Shown here in pieces: positions 44,730-52,345 of a stretch of 64,000 nucleotides of DNA; the first letter of the stretch is position 1; the number at the start of each line of letters is the position of its first letter. The translations under genes and the position numbers were made by a program. The stretch is from CAZMXS01 sp964570325 (lineage in GTDB: Bacteria > Verrucomicrobiota > Kiritimatiellia > CAIQIC01 > CAZMXS01), in NCBI GenBank assembly GCA_964570325.1, contig CAZMXS010000006.1, forward strand, positions 1 to 64,000, given 5' to 3'. Under the pieces are notes generated by a model. That model saw only the letters and a list, made by a program, of their open reading frames with translations, was not told the DNA's origin and ran no database searches.

Positions 44730-45889
44730 GGGTTCGCGTTCGTGTACCAGCAGAACTTGCCGTCCCGAATCTGCTGGATCACCGTGCTCTTGATCGGGTC
44801 GCCGGTGCCTTCAAATCGCATTTCCCCCGTGACGCCTTGAAAATGGCTGATGCGCGCGAGCGCATCGCGCACCGCCTGGCGGTCATCTATCCGACCCGCC
44901 TGGCGGATGGCCGCGAACAACAACCCGAACGCATCGTATGTCAGCGCGGCAATATCATCCGGCACGGCGCCGTACTGGTCCCGGTACGCCTCAATAAACG
45001 CGCGGGCGGTCGGATCGGTCGTGTCAGCCGCGTAATGGCTCGGGAAGAAATAGCCCTCACAATCGCCGCCGCACATTTGTAGCAGCTCCGCACTACTCCA
45101 AGCGTCGTTGCCCAGGAACGGCATGCCTTGCAACCCAAGCCGGTGGGCCTGCTGCACCTGGAGCGGCACTTCATTGTAGTAATTCGGCAGGAAGACCAGG
45201 TCCGGCGCCGCGCTTTTCATCTTGGTCAGTTGGGCGGAAAAATCCTTGTCGCCGGTGGTGTAGGTTTCATAAGCAACCATCCGGCCGCCGCTGGCCTCAA
45301 ACGTCGCCCGAAAAATATCCGCCACGCCTTTGTTGGCGTCGGAGGCGACATCAAAGAGCGCGGCCGCCGCGCCGGCCTTGAGCACATCCCGGGCGAAGCG
45401 GGCCAGCACGCGCCCCTGGAAGGCGTCGCTGTAACAAGCGCGGAAAACATACTGTTTCGGGCGGCCGGTGCGAGCGTCCACGGTCGTCTTGGGATTGGTG
45501 GACCAGGGCGTGATCATGACCACGCGCGCAGCCTCGCAGATTTCGGAGGCCGGGATCGCATAACGGCTGGCATTCGGCCCGACGATCGCCAGCACGTTGT
45601 TCTGCGTGATCAGCTTCTGCGCGGCGGATGCCGACTGATCCGCTTTGCCGGCGTTATCCTCAATCACGAGGCGTACGAGGCGCCGCTGCCCCGCCACCTC
45701 CAGACCGCCCTGGATATTGATGTCGGCAACCGCCATGACCGCCGCATTCTTGGAGGACGCGCCGACCGCCGGGATATCCCCGGTCAGTTCGGCGTTCAGG
45801 CCGATCACGATCTCGTCCGCGCTCCGGCGACTACAGCCGGCCGCCAACAAAAGCGCCGCCAATGAAGCCAAACGTTTGCATCGGTTCAT
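44726..45889 (-). CDS. livJ: Periplasmic branched-chain amino acid-binding lipoprotein (LivJ-like)
   Basis: 387 residues. A lipoprotein signal ends LLLAAGC with Cys19. The type I periplasmic-binding fold is clear: IVIGLNAELTGDIPAVGASSKNAAVMAVADIN, NVLAIVGPNASRYAIPASEI, and the C-terminal LTYDAFGLLFAAI...FQGVTGEMRF. It captures the substrate for LivHMGF. The zinc-ribbon gene lies 25 bases upstream and may share its transcript. Confidence 0.9.
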   Translation of the reverse strand: MNRCKRLASLAALLLAAGCSRRSADEIVIGLNAELTGDIPAVGASSKNAAVMAVADINIQGGLEVAGQRRLVRLVIEDNAGKADQSASAAQKLITQNNVLAIVGPNASRYAIPASEICEAARVVMITPWSTNPKTTVDARTGRPKQYVFRACYSDAFQGRVLARFARDVLKAGAAAALFDVASDANKGVADIFRATFEASGGRMVAYETYTTGDKDFSAQLTKMKSAAPDLVFLPNYYNEVPLQVQQAHRLGLQGMPFLGNDAWSSAELLQMCGGDCEGYFFPSHYAADTTDPTARAFIEAYRDQYGAVPDDIAALTYDAFGLLFAAIRQAGRIDDRQAVRDALARISHFQGVTGEMRFEGTGDPIKSTVIQQIRDGKFCWYTNANP

Positions 45890-45914
45890 GATTTGCTCTT
45901 ATGGGTTGCCGCGT

Positions 45915-46316
45915 TTACAGGATCGGTTTCTTCTTCTCCGGCGGCTTTTCCTCCACCGGCGCGGGTCTTTCCGTGAACCGGTCGCAACTGTCAGTCGCCT
46001 CTACTTCCCGCCGGTGCAGCGAACAGCGCTGCAAGAAGGGATTGACCACATAGTTCGCGCAGTGCCGGCAAATCCGCCCGGCTTCGCCCTTCTTGAACAC
46101 CTTCACCGCGCGGGGGCGATCGGCCTCCGTGAAAACCTTGACCTCCCGCTGGCCCCGGAACGGCACGGACGCCTCGTCGGGATAGATGTGCCCACAGGCC
46201 GCGCACTTGAGCGTCTCGCCCACGCGCGTGAAGCCCTCGTAGCGGGGCTCCCGCACCAGCAACGCCTCGCGTCCGCACGCCGCGCAAATAATATCCACCG
46301 GCTTGCCCGCCGTCAT
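45915..46316 (-). CDS. Small protein with two four-cysteine metal sites
   Basis: 133 residues. The first site is a zinc ribbon: Cys11/Cys14 and Cys38/Cys41. The second is Cys83-x2-Cys86-x11-Cys98-x12-Cys111-Asp-Arg-Phe, a spacing seen in uncharacterised metal-binding proteins. The Pro/Lys-rich tail is disordered. A strong GGAGGT lies five bases before the ATG. Function unknown; it may bind zinc or an Fe-S centre. Confidence 0.6.
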   Translation of the reverse strand: MTAGKPVDIICAACGREALLVREPRYEGFTRVGETLKCAACGHIYPDEASVPFRGQREVKVFTEADRPRAVKVFKKGEAGRICRHCANYVVNPFLQRCSLHRREVEATDSCDRFTERPAPVEEKPPEKKKPIL

Positions 46317-46364
46317 ACCGCACCTCCGTCAGTCAACGGATGCAGATGATAACTCCAGACAGGG

Positions 46365-46392
46365 AAAGTTCAATGTTCAAGGTTCAAAGCGG
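46365..46392 (+). repeat. Heptamer tract upstream of the zinc-ribbon gene
   Basis: Units AAAGTTC, AATGTTC, AAGGTTC, AAAGCGG in register, about 50 bases before the zinc-ribbon gene (minus strand). Confidence 0.45.
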
Positions 46393-46429
46393 CCGCCGGT
46401 GTGCCTGCTGGGCGCGGCCCGCGGCGAAG

Positions 46430-47716
46430 TCAGGAGCGAGCCGCCGCCCGGCGCTTTTTCGCCGCGAACTCGGGGGCTTCCTTGACACAGGTGCCCAAGA
46501 TTCGCAGCGATTGCAGGAAGTACTTCATGCTGTCGCGATGCAACTTCGCGGGAGCCTGGCCGACATCCCGCCATCCCGGCGCGGCCAGATCATCCGGCGG
46601 AATCCGCACCTGCTCCCAATTCTGGAATAACCGGCCCCAGTCACTGGTCAGGATCTGCTCGATCAATTGCTGATGGCTCGGGTACCAGAACGAGTCGTGA
46701 TACAGGACGCTGGCGATGTAGGCCCACGGCGCCAGCACAGTTTTCAGCGACCACTCGATCGGCTTCTTCAGCGGTCCCCAGTAGATCTTATGCTGCATTC
46801 GGCTGGCGAAGGTCATCTTCTTGAAGGGGCCGACGAAGTTCCAGTTCTCGTTTGCAGCCGCCGGGTCGCCAACCATCTCGATGTCGCGCGGATCGCCGCA
46901 GCCGAGCCCCTGCTCGTGCGCCAGCCGAACGAACTTCAAATCCCGCAACGGATCGAACCCCATGATCTTCGCCGCCGCGGCGTCAATCGCCACCTGGTCG
47001 GCCGAGGCCAGGATGACGTTCTTGGTATAGGGCACCATGCACCGCGGGCCGGGCCCATCGCCGGCGAATGTGCCGTCCATGACCGCGAACAGCCCGCTGT
47101 GGATTTTTTTCTGAATCATCAGCAGATCCACCAGCGTCTCGTGAATCACGGGGTGTGTCCAGTGCCGGCGCTCGTTCAGCAAGCCGCCGAAGGCGTTTTT
47201 CATCGCGCCGGTCGTGGTCGTGAACACATGCGTCTTCACCGTCGGCAAGTGAATGATGTTCTCGCCAATGAAGCGCTTCGGAATCATGAAGCCGTCGGGA
47301 TAGACCTGGTTCAGGCAGAGGAACCGGTCGGCCAAATTGCCCACGGCGTCGCGCACATGAATCCACTCTTCCCCCTCGTAGAGGTGGACGTTTTTCAGCC
47401 CGTGCGCCTGAATGACGTCGAGCTGCTTGTTCTCGCGCTCGCCGAGGTGCGCGTCAATGACCACGGTGCGGTTGTGGCAGCCGTGAATCCGGGCGGGATC
47501 GTAACCATCGCGCTTGAGCGCGCGAATGACACCTTCCAGTTGCCAGGGCACCGTGGAACTGCCGGGATAGAAGAAGTGCCAACTGATGTTGATCTTCAAT
47601 GCCGTTTCGCGGTCGCGCGGCAGCGCCGCCTGGTATCCGGCCAGGTTCATCAGCCGGTGATAGTCTTCCAACACCGTCGCGGGTGTCGTTTTAAGAATGG
47701 CCACTTTGGATTTCAT
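46430..47716 (-). CDS. DUF362 domain protein
   Basis: 428 residues from the ATG at 47716, with AAGGGA four bases upstream. DUF362 marks: LKINISWHFFYPGSSTVPWQLE near the N-terminus, HLPTVKTHVFTTTTGAMKNAFGGL in the middle, and VILASADQVAIDAAAAKIMGFDP. Many DUF362 proteins also carry a ferredoxin domain; here no such Cys cluster is present. The biochemical role is not established. Confidence 0.8.
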   Translation of the reverse strand: MKSKVAILKTTPATVLEDYHRLMNLAGYQAALPRDRETALKINISWHFFYPGSSTVPWQLEGVIRALKRDGYDPARIHGCHNRTVVIDAHLGERENKQLDVIQAHGLKNVHLYEGEEWIHVRDAVGNLADRFLCLNQVYPDGFMIPKRFIGENIIHLPTVKTHVFTTTTGAMKNAFGGLLNERRHWTHPVIHETLVDLLMIQKKIHSGLFAVMDGTFAGDGPGPRCMVPYTKNVILASADQVAIDAAAAKIMGFDPLRDLKFVRLAHEQGLGCGDPRDIEMVGDPAAANENWNFVGPFKKMTFASRMQHKIYWGPLKKPIEWSLKTVLAPWAYIASVLYHDSFWYPSHQQLIEQILTSDWGRLFQNWEQVRIPPDDLAAPGWRDVGQAPAKLHRDSMKYFLQSLRILGTCVKEAPEFAAKKRRAAARS

Positions 47717-47788
47717 CAATTCCCTTGCTTGGCTCGTTTGATGAGCTGTTTATTTCGATTCCGCGCTCCCCAACCGTGCTTTTTTATC

Positions 47789-47816
47789 AATATCGCATGA
47801 TTCTGGCCCCTGGCAA
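47789..47816 (-). promoter_or_regulatory. Promoter candidate for the DUF362 gene
   Basis: Minus strand TTGCCA (47816-47811) and GATATT (47794-47789) with a 16-base spacer. The -35 lies inside a small palindrome CCCCT-TGCC-AGGGG. The rest of the 47720-48005 gap holds the next promoter and no gene. Confidence 0.35.
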
Positions 47817-47918
47817 GGGGTTATCGCATCCCGTCCCGCCCATGCACGCCGAAGCCTGACCGTCGGAGCCATTGCGGATATCCAAACCCGAAGAGGGGCC
47901 TCCGCGGCCGCAGACTCC

Positions 47919-47947
47919 TAGACAACCCCGCCCGACCGTGGTATATA
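47919..47947 (+). promoter_or_regulatory. Sigma70-like promoter of the STAS/kinase pair
   Basis: TAGACA (47919-47924) and TATATA (47942-47947), spacer 17, giving a leader of about 50 bases before the GTG at 48006. Confidence 0.5.
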
Positions 47948-48005
47948 TAAACTCGCCAAACAGCCATATTTAGGTCCGGGCAAGGCAACGAAAGGAGCGC
48001 GGCGG

Positions 48006-48386
48006 GTGACACGCAAGCGGCAGTTGAACATACAGGTTGAACCGGTCCAAAGCGTGGCGATCGTGCATCTGAACGGCTCCGTGGATGCGGCCAACATCCA
48101 TGACTTTGAGCAGGCGCTGGAGCCGCTTTGCCTGGTGCCGCGTCCCCGGGTAATCCTCAACTGCGGGCGGCTGACCTACGTCAACAGCACCAGCTACGAT
48201 CTGCTGTTCCATTTCCATCGGGTCTGCCGGACGCGCCGCGGCCATCTGCTCCTCTACGGGGTGCGCCGCAAGATCATGGAAATTATGCGGGTGCTGAGCC
48301 TGGACAGCGTCCTGGAAGTCTTTCCCAGCCGCCAGGAAGCCCTCCGGCGCCTGACGCAAAAAAGCAGGTCGAAAAAACATGAGTGA
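48006..48386 (+). CDS. STAS-domain anti-sigma factor antagonist
   Basis: 126 residues starting at GTG with AGGAG eight bases upstream. The STAS fold is visible: SVAIVHLNGSVDAANIHDFEQAL, VILNCGRLTYVNSTSYDLLFHF. Ser61 or Ser63 is the likely phosphorylation site. It should be controlled by the ATP-binding kinase encoded in the overlapping next gene, forming a partner-switch module. The sigma factor or other target is not in the window. Confidence 0.82.
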   Translation: MTRKRQLNIQVEPVQSVAIVHLNGSVDAANIHDFEQALEPLCLVPRPRVILNCGRLTYVNSTSYDLLFHFHRVCRTRRGHLLLYGVRRKIMEIMRVLSLDSVLEVFPSRQEALRRLTQKSRSKKHE

Positions 48387-48828
48387 ATCCGCCGCCAACA
48401 ATGTGGTCGGTCTCAACATTCCCGGCGAACCACAGTATCTGTCGCTGATCCGGCTCGTCACCACGCACCTGGCCGAAACCGCCGGCTTCGCCGAGGAGGA
48501 TGTCGGCAAGATTGAAATCGCCGTGGACGAAGCCTGCACCAATGTGATCGAGCACGCCTACGCGACCCTGACGCCCAAACCGCCGATCCGGCTGGAAATC
48601 CAGGCCACGCCCGACCAATTCATTGTAGACATAGTGGACCAGGGCGGCTCCTTTGATTTTGACGGCTATGTCGCCCCCAAGTTCCCCGACCACTGGAACG
48701 AAGGCCACACCCGCGGCGTCGGCGTGTACCTGATCCAGAAATGCATGGACGAGGCCTTTTATATGCGCCTGCCGGATCAACGCAACCGCATGCGGCTCGT
48801 TAAACGGTTGCGCCCGGCCCCGGCCTGA
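48379..48828 (+). CDS. RsbW-like anti-sigma / serine kinase ATPase
   Basis: 149 residues, single HATPase_c domain. The N box is IEIAVDEACTNVIEHAY (about 45-61), the G1 box VDQGGSFD and the G2 box GVGVYLI. Such kinases phosphorylate their STAS partner and bind a sigma factor. The start lies 8 bases inside the STAS gene. Confidence 0.85.
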   Translation: MSESAANNVVGLNIPGEPQYLSLIRLVTTHLAETAGFAEEDVGKIEIAVDEACTNVIEHAYATLTPKPPIRLEIQATPDQFIVDIVDQGGSFDFDGYVAPKFPDHWNEGHTRGVGVYLIQKCMDEAFYMRLPDQRNRMRLVKRLRPAPA

Positions 48829-48851
48829 AACCACAACCCGTGAGGTGGCGA

Positions 48852-49232
48852 ATGAAATGCGATGGGATGCAGCGATGGCGGCGCAGCGCGGCGGTTCTGA
48901 TGGCCGCCGGTCTGCTGGCCTTGGGCGGCGGGTGCGACAACGATAACGATTTCGACCATACCCCGCCGGCCGGCATGGGCTCGATCGCTGTGCGCAACAA
49001 TACCAGCAGCGACATGAACGTCTTCATTGACGGCCAGTTCATCAAAAAGCAAAGCGACAACTCGGATCGCTATTATGACCTTTACCCCGGCGTGTATCGC
49101 GTGGTGCTTGACCAGGCCGATGGTGATCAGAACTTCCGGGGCGACATTGACGTGCTCGAGGGCAAGCTGACCGTGATGGACACCTCCTTCGGCTCCGGCA
49201 CGCGTTACGACGTTTATATTTACTTCAAGTAG
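48852..49232 (+). CDS. Small putative lipoprotein
   Basis: About 126 residues. A basic N-terminus and hydrophobic stretch end in LALGGGC (Cys28), a lipobox. The Asp-rich mature start (DNDNDFDH) and a short beta domain (GSIAVRNNTSSDMNVFIDG, YPGVYRVVLDQ) resemble PEGA-like or similar small beta folds. GAGGTG lies about five bases before the ATG. Function unknown; it lies 23 bases after the kinase gene. Confidence 0.6.
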   Translation: MKCDGMQRWRRSAAVLMAAGLLALGGGCDNDNDFDHTPPAGMGSIAVRNNTSSDMNVFIDGQFIKKQSDNSDRYYDLYPGVYRVVLDQADGDQNFRGDIDVLEGKLTVMDTSFGSGTRYDVYIYFK

Positions 49233-49246
49233 GCTCACGGACGCGC

Positions 49247-50224
49247 GTGGCACAGGACGCACACGGGCGGCAGATCAGCTATCTGCGGGTTTCACTGACA
49301 GACGCCTGCAACCTGCGCTGCCGTTATTGCATGCCGGAAACCATGCGCTTCCGGCCGCCGGCCGAATTGTTGAGCGATGGGGAACTGTTGCGCCTCCTGC
49401 GCCTGTTTGCCGCCGCCGGTTTTCGCAAGTTTCGTTTCACCGGCGGCGAACCGACGCTGCGGCCCGGCCTGACGGAACTGGTGCGCGCAACACTGGCCCT
49501 GCCCGGCCTCGCGGAACTCTCGCTAACCACCAACGGACTGCGCCTGCCGGAACTGGCCGAACCGTTGCATGCCGCCGGCTTGCGGCGAATCAATATCAAC
49601 CTGAATACCCTCGACCCGGAAGGCTACCGGGCGATCACGCGCGGCGGCGATGTGGCGGTGGCTTGGACCGGCGTGCGGGCCGCCGCCGCCACCGGATTGA
49701 GCATCAAACTGAACGTCGTTGCCGTGCGCGGGTTCAGTGACGGCGAATCGGCCGCTGCGATGGCGCGGCTGACGCTTGAATACCCCTGGTATGTCCGCTT
49801 TATCGAACTGATGCCGATCGGCCGCGCGGCGGCTTTCCAGGCCGGCCACCATGTGCCGGAGGACGAGTTGCGCGAGGCAATCGCCGCCCGCCTCGGTCCC
49901 CTAACGCCGGTCCCGCGCGAAACGCCGGGCAAGGCCAGCCTCTACCAGTTGCCGGGTGCCCGGGGCTTGATCGGCTTCATCAGCTCCGTCAGCCGGCCGT
50001 TCTGCCACGCTTGTGTGCGCGCGCGCCTGGCCGCGGATGGGCGGTTACGGCTTTGCCTGCTGCAGGAAGACGAAGTGGACCTGCTGACGCCATTGCGGAG
50101 CGGCGCCACGGATGATGAACTGGCGGCGCGAATCCGCCAGGGATTGTGGCGCAAACCGCTGGCGCATGGGTTGCAACAGCAGGTGATCCCAAGGAATCGC
50201 GCGATGTCGGAAATCGGAGGATGA
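49247..50224 (+). CDS. moaA: GTP 3',8-cyclase MoaA
   Basis: 325 residues, GTG start. A radical SAM enzyme that starts molybdopterin synthesis from GTP. The SAM [4Fe-4S] site is CNLRCRYC (21-28). FTGGEPTLRPGL and INLNTLDPEGY are typical. The second cluster CHACVRARLAADGRLRLC lies near residues 253-270, and the chain ends in Gly-Gly as active MoaA does. moeA and moaC follow. Confidence 0.94.
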   Translation: MAQDAHGRQISYLRVSLTDACNLRCRYCMPETMRFRPPAELLSDGELLRLLRLFAAAGFRKFRFTGGEPTLRPGLTELVRATLALPGLAELSLTTNGLRLPELAEPLHAAGLRRININLNTLDPEGYRAITRGGDVAVAWTGVRAAAATGLSIKLNVVAVRGFSDGESAAAMARLTLEYPWYVRFIELMPIGRAAAFQAGHHVPEDELREAIAARLGPLTPVPRETPGKASLYQLPGARGLIGFISSVSRPFCHACVRARLAADGRLRLCLLQEDEVDLLTPLRSGATDDELAARIRQGLWRKPLAHGLQQQVIPRNRAMSEIGG

Positions 50225-50230
50225 GGAGCC

Positions 50231-50300
50231 GTTCAAAGTTCAAGGCTCAAGGCTCAAAATTGGAACCTTGCACTTTGAACTTTGCGCTTTGAACTTTCAT
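50231..50300 (+). repeat. Ten-unit heptamer tract filling the moaA-moeA gap
   Basis: Units in register: GTTCAAA, GTTCAAG, GCTCAAG, GCTCAAA, ATTGGAA, CCTTGCA, CTTTGAA, CTTTGCG, CTTTGAA, CTTTCAT. The last unit contains the first bases of the moeA ATG. The first half is the reverse complement type of the second half, so the whole tract can fold into one hairpin. Confidence 0.7.
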
Positions 50301-51501
50301 GATTGCAGTCACCGAAGCGGACAAGATAATCGCCGCGCATCTACGCCGGGTGCCGGCCGTCGTCGCGCCCCTGCGCGAGGCGCATGGCCGTATTTTGTGC
50401 GAGGACATCGCGGCCGATCGCGACGTGCCGGCCTATAACCGGGCGACGATGGACGGCCTCGCCGTCAATTCCGCCGCCATGCCCGCGCGTCCGACCCGCA
50501 TTCGAATCGAAGGCACACAGTCGGCCGGCCAGCCCGCCCTGCGGCTGAACGATCCGGCCGCCGCCATCCAGATCATGACTGGCGCGGTGCTGCCGGAGGG
50601 TTGCGATGCAATCGTCCCAGCCGAGGAGTTCCGCGTGGACGGCGACCACGCCAAGCTGGACGCGGGGGACCGCCCGCGCGCCGGCCAGTTCGTCCACCCG
50701 CGCGGCTCGGACCATCGGCAGGGCGAGGTGCTGTTGCGCGCAGGGACGCGCCTGCTCTCGCCCCAGGTGGCCGTGCTGGCGGCGGTGGGGCGGAGCGAGG
50801 TGCGCGTGGCCGGCGCGCCTTCCGTGGCGCTCGTGGCAACCGGCGATGAACTGGTGGACCTCGGCAGCGATGTGGAGCCCTACCAGATTCGTCCATCGAA
50901 CAGCTATGCCATACGCGCGGCGCTCGCCCGCGAACAGATCGTGGATACGCATCTGTTCCAGGTCCGCGACGACCGCCCGACACTGGTCCATGTTCTGGCG
51001 GATGTGCTCAAACGCTTTGCGGTCGTGATCTTGAGCGGCGGGGTGTCAATGGGGAAATACGATTTTGTGCCGCTGGTGCTCGAGCAGTTGGGCGTCACCT
51101 GCCTGTTCCACAAGATCCGGCAGAAGCCGGGCAAGCCGCTATGGTTCGGCGTCACCACCGAGGGGCAGCCGGTCTTCGCCCTGCCGGGCAACCCGGTGTC
51201 GGCGCTGGTTTGTTTTCACCGTTACGTGCTCCCCGGCCTGCGCCAGGCCATGGGTTTGACCGCGGCGCCGCCGGTTCGGATCCCGCTGGCCATTGCGCTC
51301 GACTTGAACCCGGCCCTGACCCATTACTGGCCGGTTCGGCTGGTGCCGGGCCCGGCGGGCAATCCATTGGCGCAGCCGCTGGATTACCAGGGCTCAGGCG
51401 ATTATGTTCCGTTGGCGCAAAGCGACGGCTTCATCGAATTGGCGGAGGGCGCGGCCCATAATCCGGCCGGGGGCAGTGTGCCGTTTTTTCCTTGGAATTG
51501 A
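50299..51501 (+). CDS. moeA: Molybdopterin molybdenumtransferase MoeA
   Basis: 400 residues. MoeA inserts molybdate into adenylylated molybdopterin. The four family regions are present: the N-terminal DVPAYNRATMDGLAV, the beta domain IQIMTGAVLPEGCDAIVPAEE, the catalytic MogA-like domain with TGDELVDLG and ILSGGVSMGKYDFV, then KPLWFG...FALPGNPVSALV and a C-terminal beta-barrel. No ordinary Shine-Dalgarno is visible, because the repeat tract runs up to the ATG. Confidence 0.94.
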   Translation: MIAVTEADKIIAAHLRRVPAVVAPLREAHGRILCEDIAADRDVPAYNRATMDGLAVNSAAMPARPTRIRIEGTQSAGQPALRLNDPAAAIQIMTGAVLPEGCDAIVPAEEFRVDGDHAKLDAGDRPRAGQFVHPRGSDHRQGEVLLRAGTRLLSPQVAVLAAVGRSEVRVAGAPSVALVATGDELVDLGSDVEPYQIRPSNSYAIRAALAREQIVDTHLFQVRDDRPTLVHVLADVLKRFAVVILSGGVSMGKYDFVPLVLEQLGVTCLFHKIRQKPGKPLWFGVTTEGQPVFALPGNPVSALVCFHRYVLPGLRQAMGLTAAPPVRIPLAIALDLNPALTHYWPVRLVPGPAGNPLAQPLDYQGSGDYVPLAQSDGFIELAEGAAHNPAGGSVPFFPWN

Positions 51502-51678
51502 ATGGATGGGAACCCGCCCACAACACGCCGCTCATTCCATGGGCCACATGCCGCCCGCAAGGAACGCGGGCCGCTCGCCTGCTGGCCCACCCCACTCATT
51601 TCCCAACCGGACAATGACCATGCGCTTCCCGGGGCGCCGCCAAGACACAGATTCGGAGAGCGGCCGGCACGCACGACT

Positions 51679-52170
51679 ATGAATAACCTCTCGCATATTG
51701 ATTCCAAGAAACAGCCGACGATGGTGGACGTCGGCGGCAAGCCGATCACGCGCCGCGTCGCGCGGGCGCGGGCCATCGTGATCCTGCCGCGGCCGGTGCT
51801 GGCCGCGTTGAAGCGGGCGGAAATTCACACACCGAAAGGGCCGGTATTCCAAACCGCGCGACTGGCGGGGATCATGGCGGCCAAACAAACCGCCAGCCTG
51901 ATCCCGCTATGCCATCCGCTGCCGCTTGAAGATTGCCGCGTGGAAATCGCGCTGCGCCGCCGGCGCGAGGTGGTGATTGAATGCCGCGCGGCGACGCACC
52001 ACAAGACCGGCGTCGAGATGGAGGCCATGACCGGCGCGGCGGTCGCCGCTCTTACGGTCTACGACATGTGCAAGGGGCTTTCGCGGGAAATCGAAATTCG
52101 CGCGATCGTTCTCCTGGAAAAAACGGGCGGTCGGCACGATTACCGGCGGCGCGCCGCCGCTGTAAAGTAG
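51679..52170 (+). CDS. moaC: Cyclic pyranopterin monophosphate synthase MoaC
   Basis: 163 residues from the ATG at 51679. MoaC turns the MoaA product into cPMP. Motifs: MVDVGGKPITRRVARA, KQTASLIPLCHPLPL and GVEMEAMTGAAVAALTVYDMCKGL, with the catalytic-region Lys in LLEKTGG. The 177-base gap after moeA (51502-51678) holds no recognised gene. Confidence 0.94.
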   Translation: MNNLSHIDSKKQPTMVDVGGKPITRRVARARAIVILPRPVLAALKRAEIHTPKGPVFQTARLAGIMAAKQTASLIPLCHPLPLEDCRVEIALRRRREVVIECRAATHHKTGVEMEAMTGAAVAALTVYDMCKGLSREIEIRAIVLLEKTGGRHDYRRRAAAVK

Positions 52171-52200
52171 ACCGCGCCAGCCAGGCTCACACGCGACTCG

Positions 52201-52220
52201 TTGGGCCCAAGGCGCCGGAC
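52201..52220 (+). repeat. Dispersed repeat, copy 2
   Basis: TTGGGCCCAAGGCGCCGGAC, identical to 40982-41001, in the gap between moaC and the convergent glycosyltransferase gene. Confidence 0.6.
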
Positions 52221-52345
52221 GGCATGGGACAATCCCGCCCGGCGCGGGGCTCTGGGCGTTTCGAGCCGGGGTCCAAAGGCGAGACTCGCGTATGCGGGGC
52301 GCGGAACCCGCGGCCTGGGCGCCGCCTGATCGTGGTTGACGCAAC

